A stretch of 64,000 bases of DNA from the NCBI GenBank assembly GCA_947497895.1, contig CANMIL010000004.1:124001-188000 (forward strand), in the 5' to 3' direction. Source of the DNA: an uncultured Tenacibaculum sp. GTDB lineage: Bacteria; Bacteroidota; Bacteroidia; Flavobacteriales; Flavobacteriaceae. The notes under the pieces were generated by a model. It worked only from the letters and a program-made list of their open reading frames with translations. It searched no databases and was not told the origin of the DNA. This document shows positions 53,300-63,900 of the stretch, piece by piece (within the stretch, counting starts at the first letter, position 1; each line of letters opens with the position of its first letter). The position numbers and the translations under genes are program-made.

Positions 53300-54238
53300 A
53301 TGATAAATAGAAGACATATTCGAGTTAAGGTAATGCAATCTGTTTATGCTATGCAGCAGTCAAACAGTCAAGACTTAGTCAGAGAAGAAAAATTTTTAAA
53401 GCATAGTATTCAAAAAATGTTTGATTTATATGTTTTAAACTTACAATTACTTGTTGAAGTACAGAAATTAGCTCGTAAAAGAATAGAGCTTTCAAAAAAG
53501 AAAATTCTTGCTACAAAAGAAGATTTAAATCCAAACACAAAATTTATTAATAACCGCTTATTAAACATTCTAGCTGAAAGTGTTAGCTTAGAGGGTTATA
53601 TTGAATTGAATAAACTAAACTACTGGGATTTAGATGACAAGTACGTAAAGATTCTTTTAGATGAATTACTGGAAAGTGATTTGTATAAAAAGTACATGGA
53701 CACTGTAGAAGACTCTTATAATGTAGATCGTAGTTTTGTGATTAATTTCTTTAGAGATATTATTGCTCCAAATGAAAAAATTGCTGACTATTTTGAAGAC
53801 AAAATGATTTCATGGGTCGATGATATGCCTTTTGTTAATACTTGGATTTTAAAAACGTTAAATAAACAATCTCCGAAAAACCCATTTGTTTTAGGAAGTC
53901 TTTATAAAGATGATGATGATAAACAATTCGTTTCTGATTTGTTTAATAAAACAATATTGAATCATCATAAATATGAAAATGACATTAAGGAAAAAACACC
54001 TAACTGGGAAACTGATAGAATCGCCGATGTTGATATGATCTTAATCAAAATGGCAGTTACTGAGTTCTTACATTTCGCTTCAATTCCTAGTCGTGTAACC
54101 ATTAATGAATATATTGAACTAGCAAAAGATTACTCTACCAACAAAAGCGGACATTTTATCAACGGTGTTTTAGATAAATTAGCGAAAGAATATCTAGCTT
54201 CAAACGCCATGGTAAAAATTGGAAGAGGATTATTATAA
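53300..54238 (+). CDS. nusB: Transcription antitermination factor NusB
   Basis: Binds boxA RNA together with NusE and suppresses termination in rRNA operons. It has 312 residues, about twice the E. coli length, as is usual in Bacteroidota: an opening helix (RRHIRVKVMQSVYAMQQS), a long insert, and the C-terminal NusB core (DRIADVDMILIKMAVTEFLH, then TINEYIELAKDYST). It leads the run DUF1573-yajC-ybbR-coaE. Confidence 0.93.
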   Translation: MINRRHIRVKVMQSVYAMQQSNSQDLVREEKFLKHSIQKMFDLYVLNLQLLVEVQKLARKRIELSKKKILATKEDLNPNTKFINNRLLNILAESVSLEGYIELNKLNYWDLDDKYVKILLDELLESDLYKKYMDTVEDSYNVDRSFVINFFRDIIAPNEKIADYFEDKMISWVDDMPFVNTWILKTLNKQSPKNPFVLGSLYKDDDDKQFVSDLFNKTILNHHKYENDIKEKTPNWETDRIADVDMILIKMAVTEFLHFASIPSRVTINEYIELAKDYSTNKSGHFINGVLDKLAKEYLASNAMVKIGRGLL

Positions 54239-54276
54239 GAAATTATTATTTTTACACCTATTAAATTAATTTAATC

Positions 54277-54747
54277 ATGAAAAAATTAGTTGTAACTCTA
54301 ACAATTGCGATATCAACTTTAGCATTTGTTTCTTGCGCAAAGGGAAATGCTAAATCAAAAATTAATAAAGAAAATGTGGCTAACGCTACCAAAAGAGATA
54401 GCGAAATTAGTAAAGGAGCTCCTATAGCTTCATTCGATAAAGAAACTTTCGACTTTGGAACTGTTGCCGAAGGAGAAGTAGTAAAAACTACTTTCCAAAT
54501 TACAAACAAAGGTAAATCCGATTTAGTTATTACTGATGCTAAAGCAACTTGTGGTTGTACAGTGCCTGTTTGGCCAAAAGATCCTATTGCTCCTGGAACT
54601 ACAGGAAATATCGAAGTAAGTTTTAACACAAACGGAAAACCTAATAAACAATCAAAATCTGTTACACTTTATACAAATACAGAAAAAGGAACTGAAGTTG
54701 TAAAAGTGACAGGAATGGTTACACCAAAACAAAAAAATAACTCATAA
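54277..54747 (+). CDS. DUF1573 domain lipoprotein
   Basis: A 156-residue lipoprotein (Cys20 in AISTLAFVSC) with a DUF1573 immunoglobulin-like domain: DKETFDFGTVAEGEVVKTTF and the redox-looking CGC in KATCGCTVPVW. These domains are widespread in Bacteroidota envelopes; function is undefined. Its stop overlaps the yajC start by one base (TAATG), so the two are translationally coupled, tying it to the protein-export operon. Confidence 0.9.
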   Translation: MKKLVVTLTIAISTLAFVSCAKGNAKSKINKENVANATKRDSEISKGAPIASFDKETFDFGTVAEGEVVKTTFQITNKGKSDLVITDAKATCGCTVPVWPKDPIAPGTTGNIEVSFNTNGKPNKQSKSVTLYTNTEKGTEVVKVTGMVTPKQKNNS

Positions 54748-55067
54748 TGTTAACAAACGTAATTTTTTTACAAGCTGATGGTGGTGGAATCATGAGCATG
54801 CTTCCTTTCATCTTAATGATTGGAGTGTTATACTTCTTTATGATTCGCCCACAAATGGCTAAGCAAAAAAAAGAAAAGCAGTTTCAATCTTCTATTAAAA
54901 AAGGCACAAAAATTGTCACTTCCAGTGGTATCCATGGTAAAATTGTAGATATCAACGATAATGACAATACTGTATCTATTGAAACTGGAGCAGGTAAAAT
55001 CAAGTTTGAGCGATCAGCCATTTCTATGGAACTTTCTAAAAAGTACGATACTCAAGAGAAAAAATAA
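54747..55067 (+). CDS. yajC: Preprotein translocase accessory subunit YajC
   Basis: A 106-residue inner-membrane protein of the SecDF-YajC complex. One helix (about 17-33: MLPFILMIGVLYFFMIRPQM) is followed by the family block QMAKQKKEKQFQSSIKKGTK and a small beta domain with VTSSGIHGKI. It is coupled to the DUF1573 gene. A hairpin terminator follows before ybbR. Confidence 0.95.
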   Translation: MLTNVIFLQADGGGIMSMLPFILMIGVLYFFMIRPQMAKQKKEKQFQSSIKKGTKIVTSSGIHGKIVDINDNDNTVSIETGAGKIKFERSAISMELSKKYDTQEKK

Positions 55068-55073
55068 TTCCAA

Positions 55074-55102
55074 AAGTGAGCAAGTTTTGCTCACTTTTTC
55101 TT
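55074..55102 (+). terminator. Intrinsic terminator after yajC
   Basis: A 10-bp perfect stem, AAGTGAGCAA (55074-55083) with TTGCTCACTT (55087-55096), has a three-base loop and is followed by a T-rich tract. It lies 16 bases before the GTG start of the next gene. Confidence 0.8.
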
Positions 55103-55117
55103 TAAACACCCTTTGTT

Positions 55118-56047
55118 GTGTCAAAAGCCTTTACAATTCCTAAATCATTCTTGGGCTTTTTAATAGCTTCTCTCCTTTTTTGGTTACTTATGAATCTTTC
55201 TAAAGAATATGTAACCGATATTAACTTGGATGTTTCTTATCAAAACATAGAACAAGACAAATTAATTTTAAACGAACCTCCTAAAGAAATTGCTTTATCT
55301 GTTAAAGCGAATGGCTTTAAACTTATTGGAACTAGCTTCGTTCACAAACCTATAATTATTGATTTAAAAAATCTTACACGTAAAACTGATTCTACATATT
55401 ATTTACTGAGTAAGAATTTAATGACAGATATTCAAAATCAATTAAAATCAGGATTGACACTAAACAAGGTTAATGTAGACTCCATATTTTTCAATATCAA
55501 TAAACTTCATTCTAAAAAAGTTCCTGTTCAACCTAATATTAGTATTAGTTATAAAAAAGGATTCGATTTAGCTTCTTCTATAAAACTCGTTCCAGATTCA
55601 ATAGTTATTTCTGGAGCTAAAAAACTTTTGGATACCATAATAAAAGTAAAAACTGAAGAAATGGAGTTTACCAATATTTCGAATAACGTATCTACAAAAA
55701 TTAGCATTTTGATTCCTGAAAGGATTAAAACGAAATTTAGAAAAGCTTCTTTAGAGTTTAAAGTGGATAAATTTACTGAAGGTATAATGGAAGTTCCCGT
55801 TTCAATTATAAACTTACCAGAAAAAAACTCAGTAAATATTTATCCCAAAACAGTATCAATAATATATAAGGTTGGACTTAAAGACTTCAATAAAATAGAT
55901 GCTAATTTTTTCGAGGTTTACTGTGACTATAATCAATCGATAAAAAACAACCTAACTTACTTAGTCCCCAAGTTAAAGGCGAAAGCAGATATAACTTCAT
56001 CAATTAGAATAGTTCCTAACAAAATAGATTTTTTAATTCAGAAATAA
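55118..56047 (+). CDS. YbbR-like (CdaR-type) membrane protein
   Basis: A 309-residue protein with an N-terminal membrane helix (about 9-26) and three YbbR-like beta domains facing the periplasm: PPKEIALSVKANGFKLIG, VPVQPNISISYKKGFDL and MEVPVSIINLPEKNSV. In Firmicutes YbbR/CdaR regulates the cyclic-di-AMP synthase CdaA. Here it is next to coaE rather than cdaA, as is usual in flavobacteria. Translation starts at GTG 55118. A terminator lies 16 bases upstream, so it may need its own promoter. Confidence 0.85.
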   Translation: MSKAFTIPKSFLGFLIASLLFWLLMNLSKEYVTDINLDVSYQNIEQDKLILNEPPKEIALSVKANGFKLIGTSFVHKPIIIDLKNLTRKTDSTYYLLSKNLMTDIQNQLKSGLTLNKVNVDSIFFNINKLHSKKVPVQPNISISYKKGFDLASSIKLVPDSIVISGAKKLLDTIIKVKTEEMEFTNISNNVSTKISILIPERIKTKFRKASLEFKVDKFTEGIMEVPVSIINLPEKNSVNIYPKTVSIIYKVGLKDFNKIDANFFEVYCDYNQSIKNNLTYLVPKLKAKADITSSIRIVPNKIDFLIQK

Positions 56048-56049
56048 AA

Positions 56050-56643
56050 ATGGTAGTAGGTTTAACAGGTGGTATTGGTAGTGGAAAAACTACCGTGGCA
56101 AAAATGTTTGCATCGTATGAGAATGTTATTGTTTACTATGCGGATATTGAAGCTAAGAAATTAATGAATACTTCAGAAATTATTAAATCGAATCTAATTA
56201 CTGAATTTGGGAAAGAGACTTATATGAATAACGAAGAACTCAATCGCCCATACTTAGCCGATATCGTTTTTAAAAATCCTGAAAAACTTAAAATACTAAA
56301 TAGTATTGTTCACCCTGAAGTGTATAAGCACCTAAATGATTTTATAAAAAACAACAATGACAAAGCTTATATCATCTATGAAAACGCAATTTTGTTTGAA
56401 AATAAAAGCGAGTCATTTTGTGATAAAATTATAACCGTTACTGCTCCTCTAAACATACGAATTGATAGAGTTGTAAAAAGAGATAAAACTACTCAAGAAG
56501 CTGTTAAAAATAGAATTAAAAATCAGTGGAACGACAGCCTTAAAACCCTACAATCTCACTATGTTATCAACAACAAAAACCTAGAAAACACTGAACTACA
56601 GGTTTTTAAAATCCATAATATTTTAACAAACACTTTGTATTAA
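56050..56643 (+). CDS. coaE: Dephospho-CoA kinase
   Basis: Last step of coenzyme A synthesis: phosphorylates the 3'-OH of dephospho-CoA. It has 197 residues with the P-loop GLTGGIGSGKT at 4-14 and the lid motif IRIDRVVKRDKTTQEAVKNR. It begins two bases after the YbbR-like gene stop, so the two are probably translated together. A 109-base gap with no clear terminator separates it from the histidine kinase. Confidence 0.97.
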   Translation: MVVGLTGGIGSGKTTVAKMFASYENVIVYYADIEAKKLMNTSEIIKSNLITEFGKETYMNNEELNRPYLADIVFKNPEKLKILNSIVHPEVYKHLNDFIKNNNDKAYIIYENAILFENKSESFCDKIITVTAPLNIRIDRVVKRDKTTQEAVKNRIKNQWNDSLKTLQSHYVINNKNLENTELQVFKIHNILTNTLY

Positions 56644-56752
56644 TTTAACCATAGTTTACAATATTTCTTAATTTTTTCTTAATTTTATATAATATTTGTT
56701 AATCTAAGTTAAAACAAAATTACACTTGGGTTTATTGAATTATTTTTGAAAA

Positions 56753-58324
56753 ATGGGCAAAAAAATCTTCATTTTAATTGTTGTTTTAATGAGTATCTCA
56801 TTGGTAGGAATAATATCGGTACAAGTGTATTGGATTAAGGATGCCATTCGTAATAAACAAAAGCAATTTGACAATGATGTAACTGTTGCTTTAAACCGAA
56901 GTTCGGAAAGAATAAAGGAGAAAGAATTAAAGAATTTTGAAGTCTATGTTGCCCAATTTAAAGAAAATGGCGTCTTTAGGAAAAATGCAGAGTTTAAGAA
57001 CTTTATGTTTCAACTTATTGACACAACAGCTAAGTCGAAACTTACATTCTCCTCAACAATTTTAGAAGAAAGCTTCAAAATACCTTCTAAATTCATTGAT
57101 AACGACACTATTCTAATTAAACAGATATCTGGGAAAAATGACGTTTATTATTCTCAAGCTTTTACTTCGAATAACCAGGAATTTGGTACACCAACATTAA
57201 GAGAAACGCGATACTCGTTTAGAGACCCGCACTCCGACTTAAATATACAACAGTTAGAGAAAGCATATCGAGAAACACAAAAACTAAATCCTATTCATAG
57301 AAGAATTACAAATAAAGAACTTAATTCCATTTTAAAAGAAGAGCTGGCAAGACGAAATATTAAACAAGAGTTTAAATATGGAGTCTATGACGACGGATTT
57401 GCAACACCTTTAAAATCAGGGTATTTCAGCATTGAACCGAAAAACAATTTCTACTATCCTTTATTTGAAGATGAAAACGGTAACAGTAAATACAAACTAT
57501 ACATAAAGTTTCCTAACAGAAGTGAAAACCTTATTTCTGGAATGATCAAAATATTGTTACTCTCATTATTGTTTATTGGTATAATTATTGCTGCTTTTTC
57601 GACATCGCTTTATCAACTAGTCAGACAAAAAAAGATTTCTGAAATTAAAACGGATTTTATAAACAACATGACTCATGAGTTTAAAACTCCAATAGCCACA
57701 ATTAACTTGGCTTTGGACGCTATAAAAAACCCTAAAATTATTTCAGATGAAGACAAAGTAAAGCGCTATGTACAAATGATCCGTGATGAAAATAAGCGTA
57801 TGCACGGACAAGTAGAAAACGTTTTAAGAATATCAAAATTAGAGAAAAACCAAATTGAAATAAGTAAGGATGCGGTTGATATGCACGACATTATATCTGA
57901 AGCAACTGATCACATTAAGTTATTAGTTGACAGTAAAAATGGATCGGTAACTACGCATTTTGAAGCTATTTCTACGGAAGCTTTGGGTAACAAGTTTCAT
58001 TTAACCAATGTTGTTGTTAACATGCTTGAAAATGCAGTTAAGTATTCTGAAAATGAACCAAAGATTGATGTGTTTACCGAAAGCACAAATAAATATTTTA
58101 TTTTAAAAATAAAAGACGAAGGAATTGGAATGAGCAGAAATGCTCAAAAATATGTTTTCAATAAGTTTTATAGAGAACATAAAGGAAATATACACAATGT
58201 AAAAGGACATGGATTAGGGTTAGCCTATGTAAAAGAAATCATTGATAACCATCAAGGTACCGTTTATGTTGAAAGTGAAAAAAGTAAAGGAAGCACATTT
58301 ACAGTTAAATTACCATTAATATAA
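56753..58324 (+). CDS. Sensor histidine kinase
   Basis: A 523-residue kinase with an N-terminal helix (about 5-27), a periplasmic sensor domain of about 235 residues with no named fold, a second helix (about 263-288), then HisKA with the phosphoacceptor in NNMTHEFKTPIATI and HATPase_c (N-box VVVNMLENAVKYSE, G1 DEGIGM, G2 GHGLGLAYVKEI). It pairs with the response regulator 14 bases downstream; the pair resembles RprX/RprY of Bacteroidota. The signal is unknown. Confidence 0.93.
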   Translation: MGKKIFILIVVLMSISLVGIISVQVYWIKDAIRNKQKQFDNDVTVALNRSSERIKEKELKNFEVYVAQFKENGVFRKNAEFKNFMFQLIDTTAKSKLTFSSTILEESFKIPSKFIDNDTILIKQISGKNDVYYSQAFTSNNQEFGTPTLRETRYSFRDPHSDLNIQQLEKAYRETQKLNPIHRRITNKELNSILKEELARRNIKQEFKYGVYDDGFATPLKSGYFSIEPKNNFYYPLFEDENGNSKYKLYIKFPNRSENLISGMIKILLLSLLFIGIIIAAFSTSLYQLVRQKKISEIKTDFINNMTHEFKTPIATINLALDAIKNPKIISDEDKVKRYVQMIRDENKRMHGQVENVLRISKLEKNQIEISKDAVDMHDIISEATDHIKLLVDSKNGSVTTHFEAISTEALGNKFHLTNVVVNMLENAVKYSENEPKIDVFTESTNKYFILKIKDEGIGMSRNAQKYVFNKFYREHKGNIHNVKGHGLGLAYVKEIIDNHQGTVYVESEKSKGSTFTVKLPLI

Positions 58325-58338
58325 AATGAAAGGATACA

Positions 58339-59037
58339 ATGGGAAGTAAAAAAATTCTATTAGTAGAAGACGATCCAAATTTTGGTACCGTTCTCAAAGA
58401 TTATCTAGCCCTCAATGATTACAATGTAACACATGCTAAAGATGGGATTGACGGATTAATTATGTTTAAAAATACAGAGTATGACTTATGTATTTTAGAT
58501 GTAATGATGCCTAGAAAAGATGGTTTCTCTCTTGCAGAGGACATCCGTACAACAAATAAAGAAATTCCTATTATCTTCTTAACTGCAAAAACATTAAAAG
58601 AAGATGTTTTAAGAGGGTATCAAGTAGGAGCTGATGACTATTTAAATAAACCTTTTGATTCTGAAGTACTATTGCACAAAATAAAAGCAATTTTACAACG
58701 TAAAGAAAGTGAGAAGTCAACAGATAATGAAGAATTTGAGTTTAAAATTGGAAGATTTGATTTTAACTCTAAATTACGTCACTTAAGTTTTGACGGAGGT
58801 GAAGCTCAAAAACTTTCTCCTAAAGAAAGTAAGTTATTAAGAATGTTGGCTGTTCATAAAAACGATTTAATGCCTCGTGAACTCGCCTTAACTAAAATAT
58901 GGAGAGATGACAATTACTTTACATCTCGAAGTATGGATGTTTACATTGCAAAACTTAGAAAATACTTAAAAAGCGATGAGGATGTTGAGATATTAAACAT
59001 CCATGGAGAAGGTTTCCGATTAATCGATAAATCATAA
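58339..59037 (+). CDS. OmpR-family response regulator
   Basis: A 232-residue regulator with a receiver domain (phosphoacceptor Asp54 in CILDVMMPRKDGF, conserved Lys in FLTAK) and a C-terminal winged helix (LSPKESKLLRML, ending NIHGEGFRLI). It is the cognate partner of the kinase directly upstream. Target genes are not evident in the window. A strong terminator follows at 59064. Confidence 0.95.
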   Translation: MGSKKILLVEDDPNFGTVLKDYLALNDYNVTHAKDGIDGLIMFKNTEYDLCILDVMMPRKDGFSLAEDIRTTNKEIPIIFLTAKTLKEDVLRGYQVGADDYLNKPFDSEVLLHKIKAILQRKESEKSTDNEEFEFKIGRFDFNSKLRHLSFDGGEAQKLSPKESKLLRMLAVHKNDLMPRELALTKIWRDDNYFTSRSMDVYIAKLRKYLKSDEDVEILNIHGEGFRLIDKS

Positions 59038-59063
59038 TCCAAAATTATTTACTTACTACATAT

Positions 59064-59097
59064 AAAAAAAGCTTCCTTATATTTAGGAAGCTTTTTT
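59064..59097 (+). terminator. Intrinsic terminator of the two-component system
   Basis: GCTTCCT (59071-59077) pairs with AGGAAGC (59085-59091), extended by an A run before and a T run after. Confidence 0.88.
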
Positions 59098-59155
59098 ATT
59101 GTAACAAAAAAAAAGAAAAGTCGTCTTAAATACATAACATCATAAAAACATAAGC

Positions 59156-60055
59156 TTGGAAACTATACTATCAATTAAAAACCTAAATAAAAATTATGGC
59201 CGAATTCAGGCCGTAAAAGATTTATCTTTTGACATACAAAAAGGTAACATCTATGGTATTTTAGGGCCAAATGGAAGTGGGAAATCAACTACTCTAGGAA
59301 TTATATTAAACGTGGTAAACAAAACCTCTGGTTCGTTCAGCTGGTTTAATGGTAATACCTCAACTCACCAGGCTTTGAAAAAAGTTGGCGCAATTATAGA
59401 GCGTCCTAACTTTTATCCTTTTATGACTGCAACTCAAAATTTAGAATTGATTTGTAAAATTAAAGGAGTTCCTTACGATAAGATTGACGAAAAATTAAAA
59501 ACAGTTAACTTATTTGAAAGAAAAAACGATAAGTTTAGAACATATTCTTTAGGTATGAAGCAGCGCTTAGCAATTGCCTCAGCCCTATTAAACGATCCTG
59601 AAATTTTAATACTAGACGAACCTACTAATGGTTTAGACCCTCAGGGAATTCATGAAATTCGTCAGATAATTAAATCAATAGCAAAAAATGGAACTACCAT
59701 TCTTTTGGCTTCGCATTTATTAGATGAAGTTGAAAAAGTTTGTTCACATGTTATTGTACTTAGAAAAGGAGAAAAACTTTACAGTGGTAGAGTTGAAACC
59801 ATGGTTGCTTCTAATGGAATTATTGAAATAAAAACGGAAGATGATACGGATAATGTGGTAAATGTATTGAAAAATTATCATGAAACAGCTAGTGTAAATG
59901 TTGATGGCGACCTAATTATTATTCAACTTGAAAATGATATTTCAGCGGCAACACTGAACAAGTATCTTTTTGAAAAGAATATTTCGGTTTCGCATTTGGT
60001 CAAAAGAAAACCAACATTAGAGCAACAATTTTTAGATTTAACTAACAACAACTAA
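59156..60055 (+). CDS. ABC-2 type exporter ATP-binding protein
   Basis: A 299-residue ATPase: Walker A GPNGSGKST, signature YSLGMKQRLAIASALL and Walker B ILILDEPTNGLDP, with a C-terminal extension of about 80 residues as in BcrA-like exporter subunits. The start is TTG 59156; no in-frame ATG precedes it. The permease gene begins 14 bases on. It is not clearly GldA: its N-terminus and permease partner differ from the gliding-motility set. The substrate is unknown. Confidence 0.92.
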   Translation: METILSIKNLNKNYGRIQAVKDLSFDIQKGNIYGILGPNGSGKSTTLGIILNVVNKTSGSFSWFNGNTSTHQALKKVGAIIERPNFYPFMTATQNLELICKIKGVPYDKIDEKLKTVNLFERKNDKFRTYSLGMKQRLAIASALLNDPEILILDEPTNGLDPQGIHEIRQIIKSIAKNGTTILLASHLLDEVEKVCSHVIVLRKGEKLYSGRVETMVASNGIIEIKTEDDTDNVVNVLKNYHETASVNVDGDLIIIQLENDISAATLNKYLFEKNISVSHLVKRKPTLEQQFLDLTNNN

Positions 60056-60069
60056 ACTACCTTTTACAC

Positions 60070-60900
60070 ATGTTCCGACTTTTAAACATAGAGTTTCATA
60101 AATTAAAACACAACAGAGCCAGTAAAGTTCTGTCAATTATATATTTCGCATTATTAACTTCAATTGCCTTAATTGCTGCCATTAAATTTGATATTGGTCC
60201 AATAAAATTCCATTTAGCCGAGCAAGGTATTTTTAACTTCCCATATATCTGGCATTTTAATACTTTTATAGCAGCCTTTCTAAAATTCTTTTTGTTATTG
60301 ATTATTGTTTCGATGATGGCGAATGAGTATAGTTACAAAACAATTAAACAAAACTTAATAGATGGTCTGAGCAAAAAGGAATTTATACTTTCTAAATTTT
60401 ATACTGTTGTCATCTTTTCACTTATTTCTACTTTATTTGTTTTTTTAACATCTTTAGTTTTAGGGCTTATTTATTCTGATTTCAACGAGTTATCAATAAT
60501 TTTTTCAGATTTAGAATATTTATTTGCTTATTTCATAAAACATATCGGCTTTTTCTCAATGGGGCTTTTCTTTGGTATTTGGATAAAACGCTCTGCTTTT
60601 GCTGTTGCTGCGATGATAGTATATTTCTTTGCGGAACTCATTGCCTATTTTAGATTGTACAGCACTACATCGGAAGCTTATGCCGATAGTATATTCAAAT
60701 TTTTCCCTTTCAAAGCCCTTTGGAATACAATCCCAGAACCTTTCACAAGACTCAACGCTGTAAAATCAGTAGCAAATCAAATTGGAACCGAGATTGCCAA
60801 GGACTATTCTGTTAGTTTTCTGAACATTGCGATTGTGTTAATTTGGACCGCTATTTTTATCTATTTGTCGTATTTTTTGTTAAAAAAGAGAGATTTATAA
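60070..60900 (+). CDS. ABC-2 type exporter permease
   Basis: A 276-residue inner-membrane protein with about six helices and the pattern ANEYSYKTIKQNLIDGLSKKEF of ABC-2 permeases. It is the membrane half of the transporter encoded just upstream. It likely exports a small molecule or peptide; no toxin or immunity gene is adjacent. It ends 50 bases before the surface-repeat gene. Confidence 0.9.
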   Translation: MFRLLNIEFHKLKHNRASKVLSIIYFALLTSIALIAAIKFDIGPIKFHLAEQGIFNFPYIWHFNTFIAAFLKFFLLLIIVSMMANEYSYKTIKQNLIDGLSKKEFILSKFYTVVIFSLISTLFVFLTSLVLGLIYSDFNELSIIFSDLEYLFAYFIKHIGFFSMGLFFGIWIKRSAFAVAAMIVYFFAELIAYFRLYSTTSEAYADSIFKFFPFKALWNTIPEPFTRLNAVKSVANQIGTEIAKDYSVSFLNIAIVLIWTAIFIYLSYFLLKKRDL

Positions 60901-60950
60901 AGGGTTTTAAGTAGTTTAGCTGTTATATATCTTGGGAAGATTTACTAACA

Positions 60951-63900
60951 ATGAGAAAACTACACTTACTAACACTAACTTTATTTATAACATTTTTTAC
61001 TTATGCTCAGAAGGAAGCAAACATCTGGTATTTTGGAGAAAATGCAGGAATTAACTTCAATACTGAGCCTCCGACTGGAATTACCGACGGTGTTTTAAAT
61101 ACACTAGAAGGTTGTTCTTCTTTCTCGGATGCCAATGGTAATCTATTATTTTATTCTGACGGAATTACCGTTTGGGATAAAAATCATAATATCATGAAGT
61201 ACTCGAATGGTAACCTTGCTAATAACTTAAAAGGAAACCCTTCGAGTACTCAATCAGGAATGATTATTCCGAAACCAAACTCAAGCAGTATTTACTATTT
61301 ATTTACCGTTGATGATGGTCCAGATAGAGATTTAAATGGTAATATTATACAACCCGCTCAAGGATTTAATGTATACACTATTGATATGTCATTAAACTCC
61401 GGACTTGGAGAATTAATTGACGAAAACGGGAATGGTGGATTTTTTATCAACTTGTCGCAAGGAAACCAAGATGGTTGGACCGAAAAAGTAGCGGCAGTAA
61501 GAAGTACCGAGTGTAATACCTACTGGGTAGTATCTTCAACTAATACTCAATTTTACGCCTATAAAATAACTGAAAATGGAATTGATTTAACTCCTGTCAT
61601 TTCAAATACAACCACTAGCCTTTCACGAAGAGGGTATTTAAAATTATCTCCTGACGGAAAAAAACTAGCTGTAGCTAATCAAGGAAATAATCAGGCTTTA
61701 TTATTTTCTTTTAACAACACAACTGGACAGGTAGACAGCAATGGTATATCATTAACAAATTTTGTTGACGGTGAACCATATGGAGTTGAGTTCTCTAGAA
61801 ATTCTCAAAAACTATATATTTCAACAACCGCTTTCTTTACAGATGATCTTTCGACTCCGAGTACATACAAACTTTTTCAGTTTGACTTGACTCAAACCGA
61901 TGTTGTTACAACCAAAAGAACAATCCACACGGAAAACGGTTTTAGAGGAGCATTACAATTAGGCCCAGATGGAAAAATATATGCTACCATCCCACAAACT
62001 TACAGTGTTCCAGCGGGTTTTGCGACTCACTTAGACGTTATCCAAAATCCTGATTCAGATGCTAATGACATTGTTTTCACAATTGATGCTATTAATTTAA
62101 ACGGAAGAAAATCCACTCAAGGGCTACCTCCCTTTATTTCATCTTTATTACTACCTATCGAAATAAAGGATCAAAATACGGGCGTTGCAGTCAACAACCA
62201 AGATCTACAATTCTGTATCGGTGATTCGAAGACAATAGCGCCAGATCCTGTTTCTGGAACAAGCGTAACTTATGAATGGACTTTTAATAATGGAACAACA
62301 ACCACTACCATATCCAATAATATTACACTCAATCTTGGTCCATTAACAACCAATGATGTTGGTGAATATAAATTGATTGTTACCCGTATTGATGATTGCG
62401 GTAACACTTTAGAGCAAGAAGGTGTATTTAAAGTTGAAGTTTATGAAGCAACGAGCGCTTCTCAACCTATTGATATTAATTTTTGTGATATTGACAATGA
62501 TGGTTTTAACGCCTTTGATTTACAAACTGACGTCACTCCTCAGGTTTTAAATGGACAAAGTACTACTACATTTGAGGTTGCTTATTTCTTAAACCAAAGT
62601 GATGCAGATAATAACACAAATGCATTGGCTAATCCGTACACAAATCAAACGGCTTTCAGCAACCAAACAATATATGCCAGAATGCACAATATTGCTGCTC
62701 CAGATGCTTGTTATGATATCAAAACATTCAATTTGAGTATTACAGGAAGTCCTACTCCTCAAAGTCCCGCTAATTATGAGGTTTGTGATGATTTGGTTAA
62801 TGGAGGTGATATGGATGGCTTTTATAATAACTTCGTTTTAAACACCAAAGATTCAGAAATTTTAGGAAGCTTAGATGCCTCCTTGTATTCTATAACATAT
62901 CATAAAACCTTAACTGGAGCACAAACAGACAACACAACTGACATTATTGATAAGAACACTCCTTTCAGGAATGAAACTGCGAATACGCAAACCATATATG
63001 TAAGAGTCGAAAACAACAACAATATAGCATGTAATGACTCATCTGTATCATTTAATTTAGTAGTTAACGCTGTACCCAATATTAATAGTGTTGTTGAATT
63101 AAAACAATGTGATGATAACACAGATGCTTTTGCCGATTTTAATTTGGAAGAAGCTCTTAGTAATATTTCAAGCAACTATCAAAATGAAACCTTTGTTTTC
63201 TACGAATCGTTAAACGATGCTCAAAACAATACTTCTCCTATTACTAATCCAACGGTTTACAGAAATACAACCGCAACTACAGACAGGGTTTGGGCTACAG
63301 TTACGAATGCGAGCGGGTGTGTAAAAATTGCAGAGGTAAACTTAACGGTTTCTACAACAGGTATCCCTGCTACTTTCCAAAGAGTTTTTAATGAATGTGA
63401 CGATTTTTTAGATGCCAATGGAAATAATTTGGCATCAAATAGTGATACTGATGGTATTACCAGCTTTAATTTTAGTTCGGTAGATACTGAAATTAGAAAC
63501 ATGTTTACTGCTGTAGGACAACAAATTAATGTTACGTACTATGAAAATGAAGCAGATGCTCTTGCTGAACAAAATGCTATTCCAGATATCTCGAATTTTA
63601 GAAATATAAATTCCCCAAACACACAGTTAATTTATGTGCGTGTTGATAGTGATTTAGATAATGACTGTTTAGGGTTAGGACATCATATTACTTTGAATGT
63701 TGATCCTGTCCCCACAGTAAATAATGTTAATGATATAGAACTTTGTGATGATTTTATTAGCGGAGCCTTTGATGATGGAGTAAATGTAGGTATTAATCTA
63801 AGAGATCAGGTTAGCGCTATTCTTGGCGCCTTATCACCTTCCGATTATACGGTAACTTTCCATACAAGTGCTTCTGATGCAAACACAGGTAGTAATGCCA

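Noticed and set aside
59156..60900. Possible gliding-motility GldA/GldF transporter
   Set aside because: The ATPase N-terminus and the permease look like a general ABC-2 exporter, and no gldG follows.
62900..63502. Two minus-strand open frames
   Set aside because: They are antisense to the repeat region of the surface protein and show no family features.
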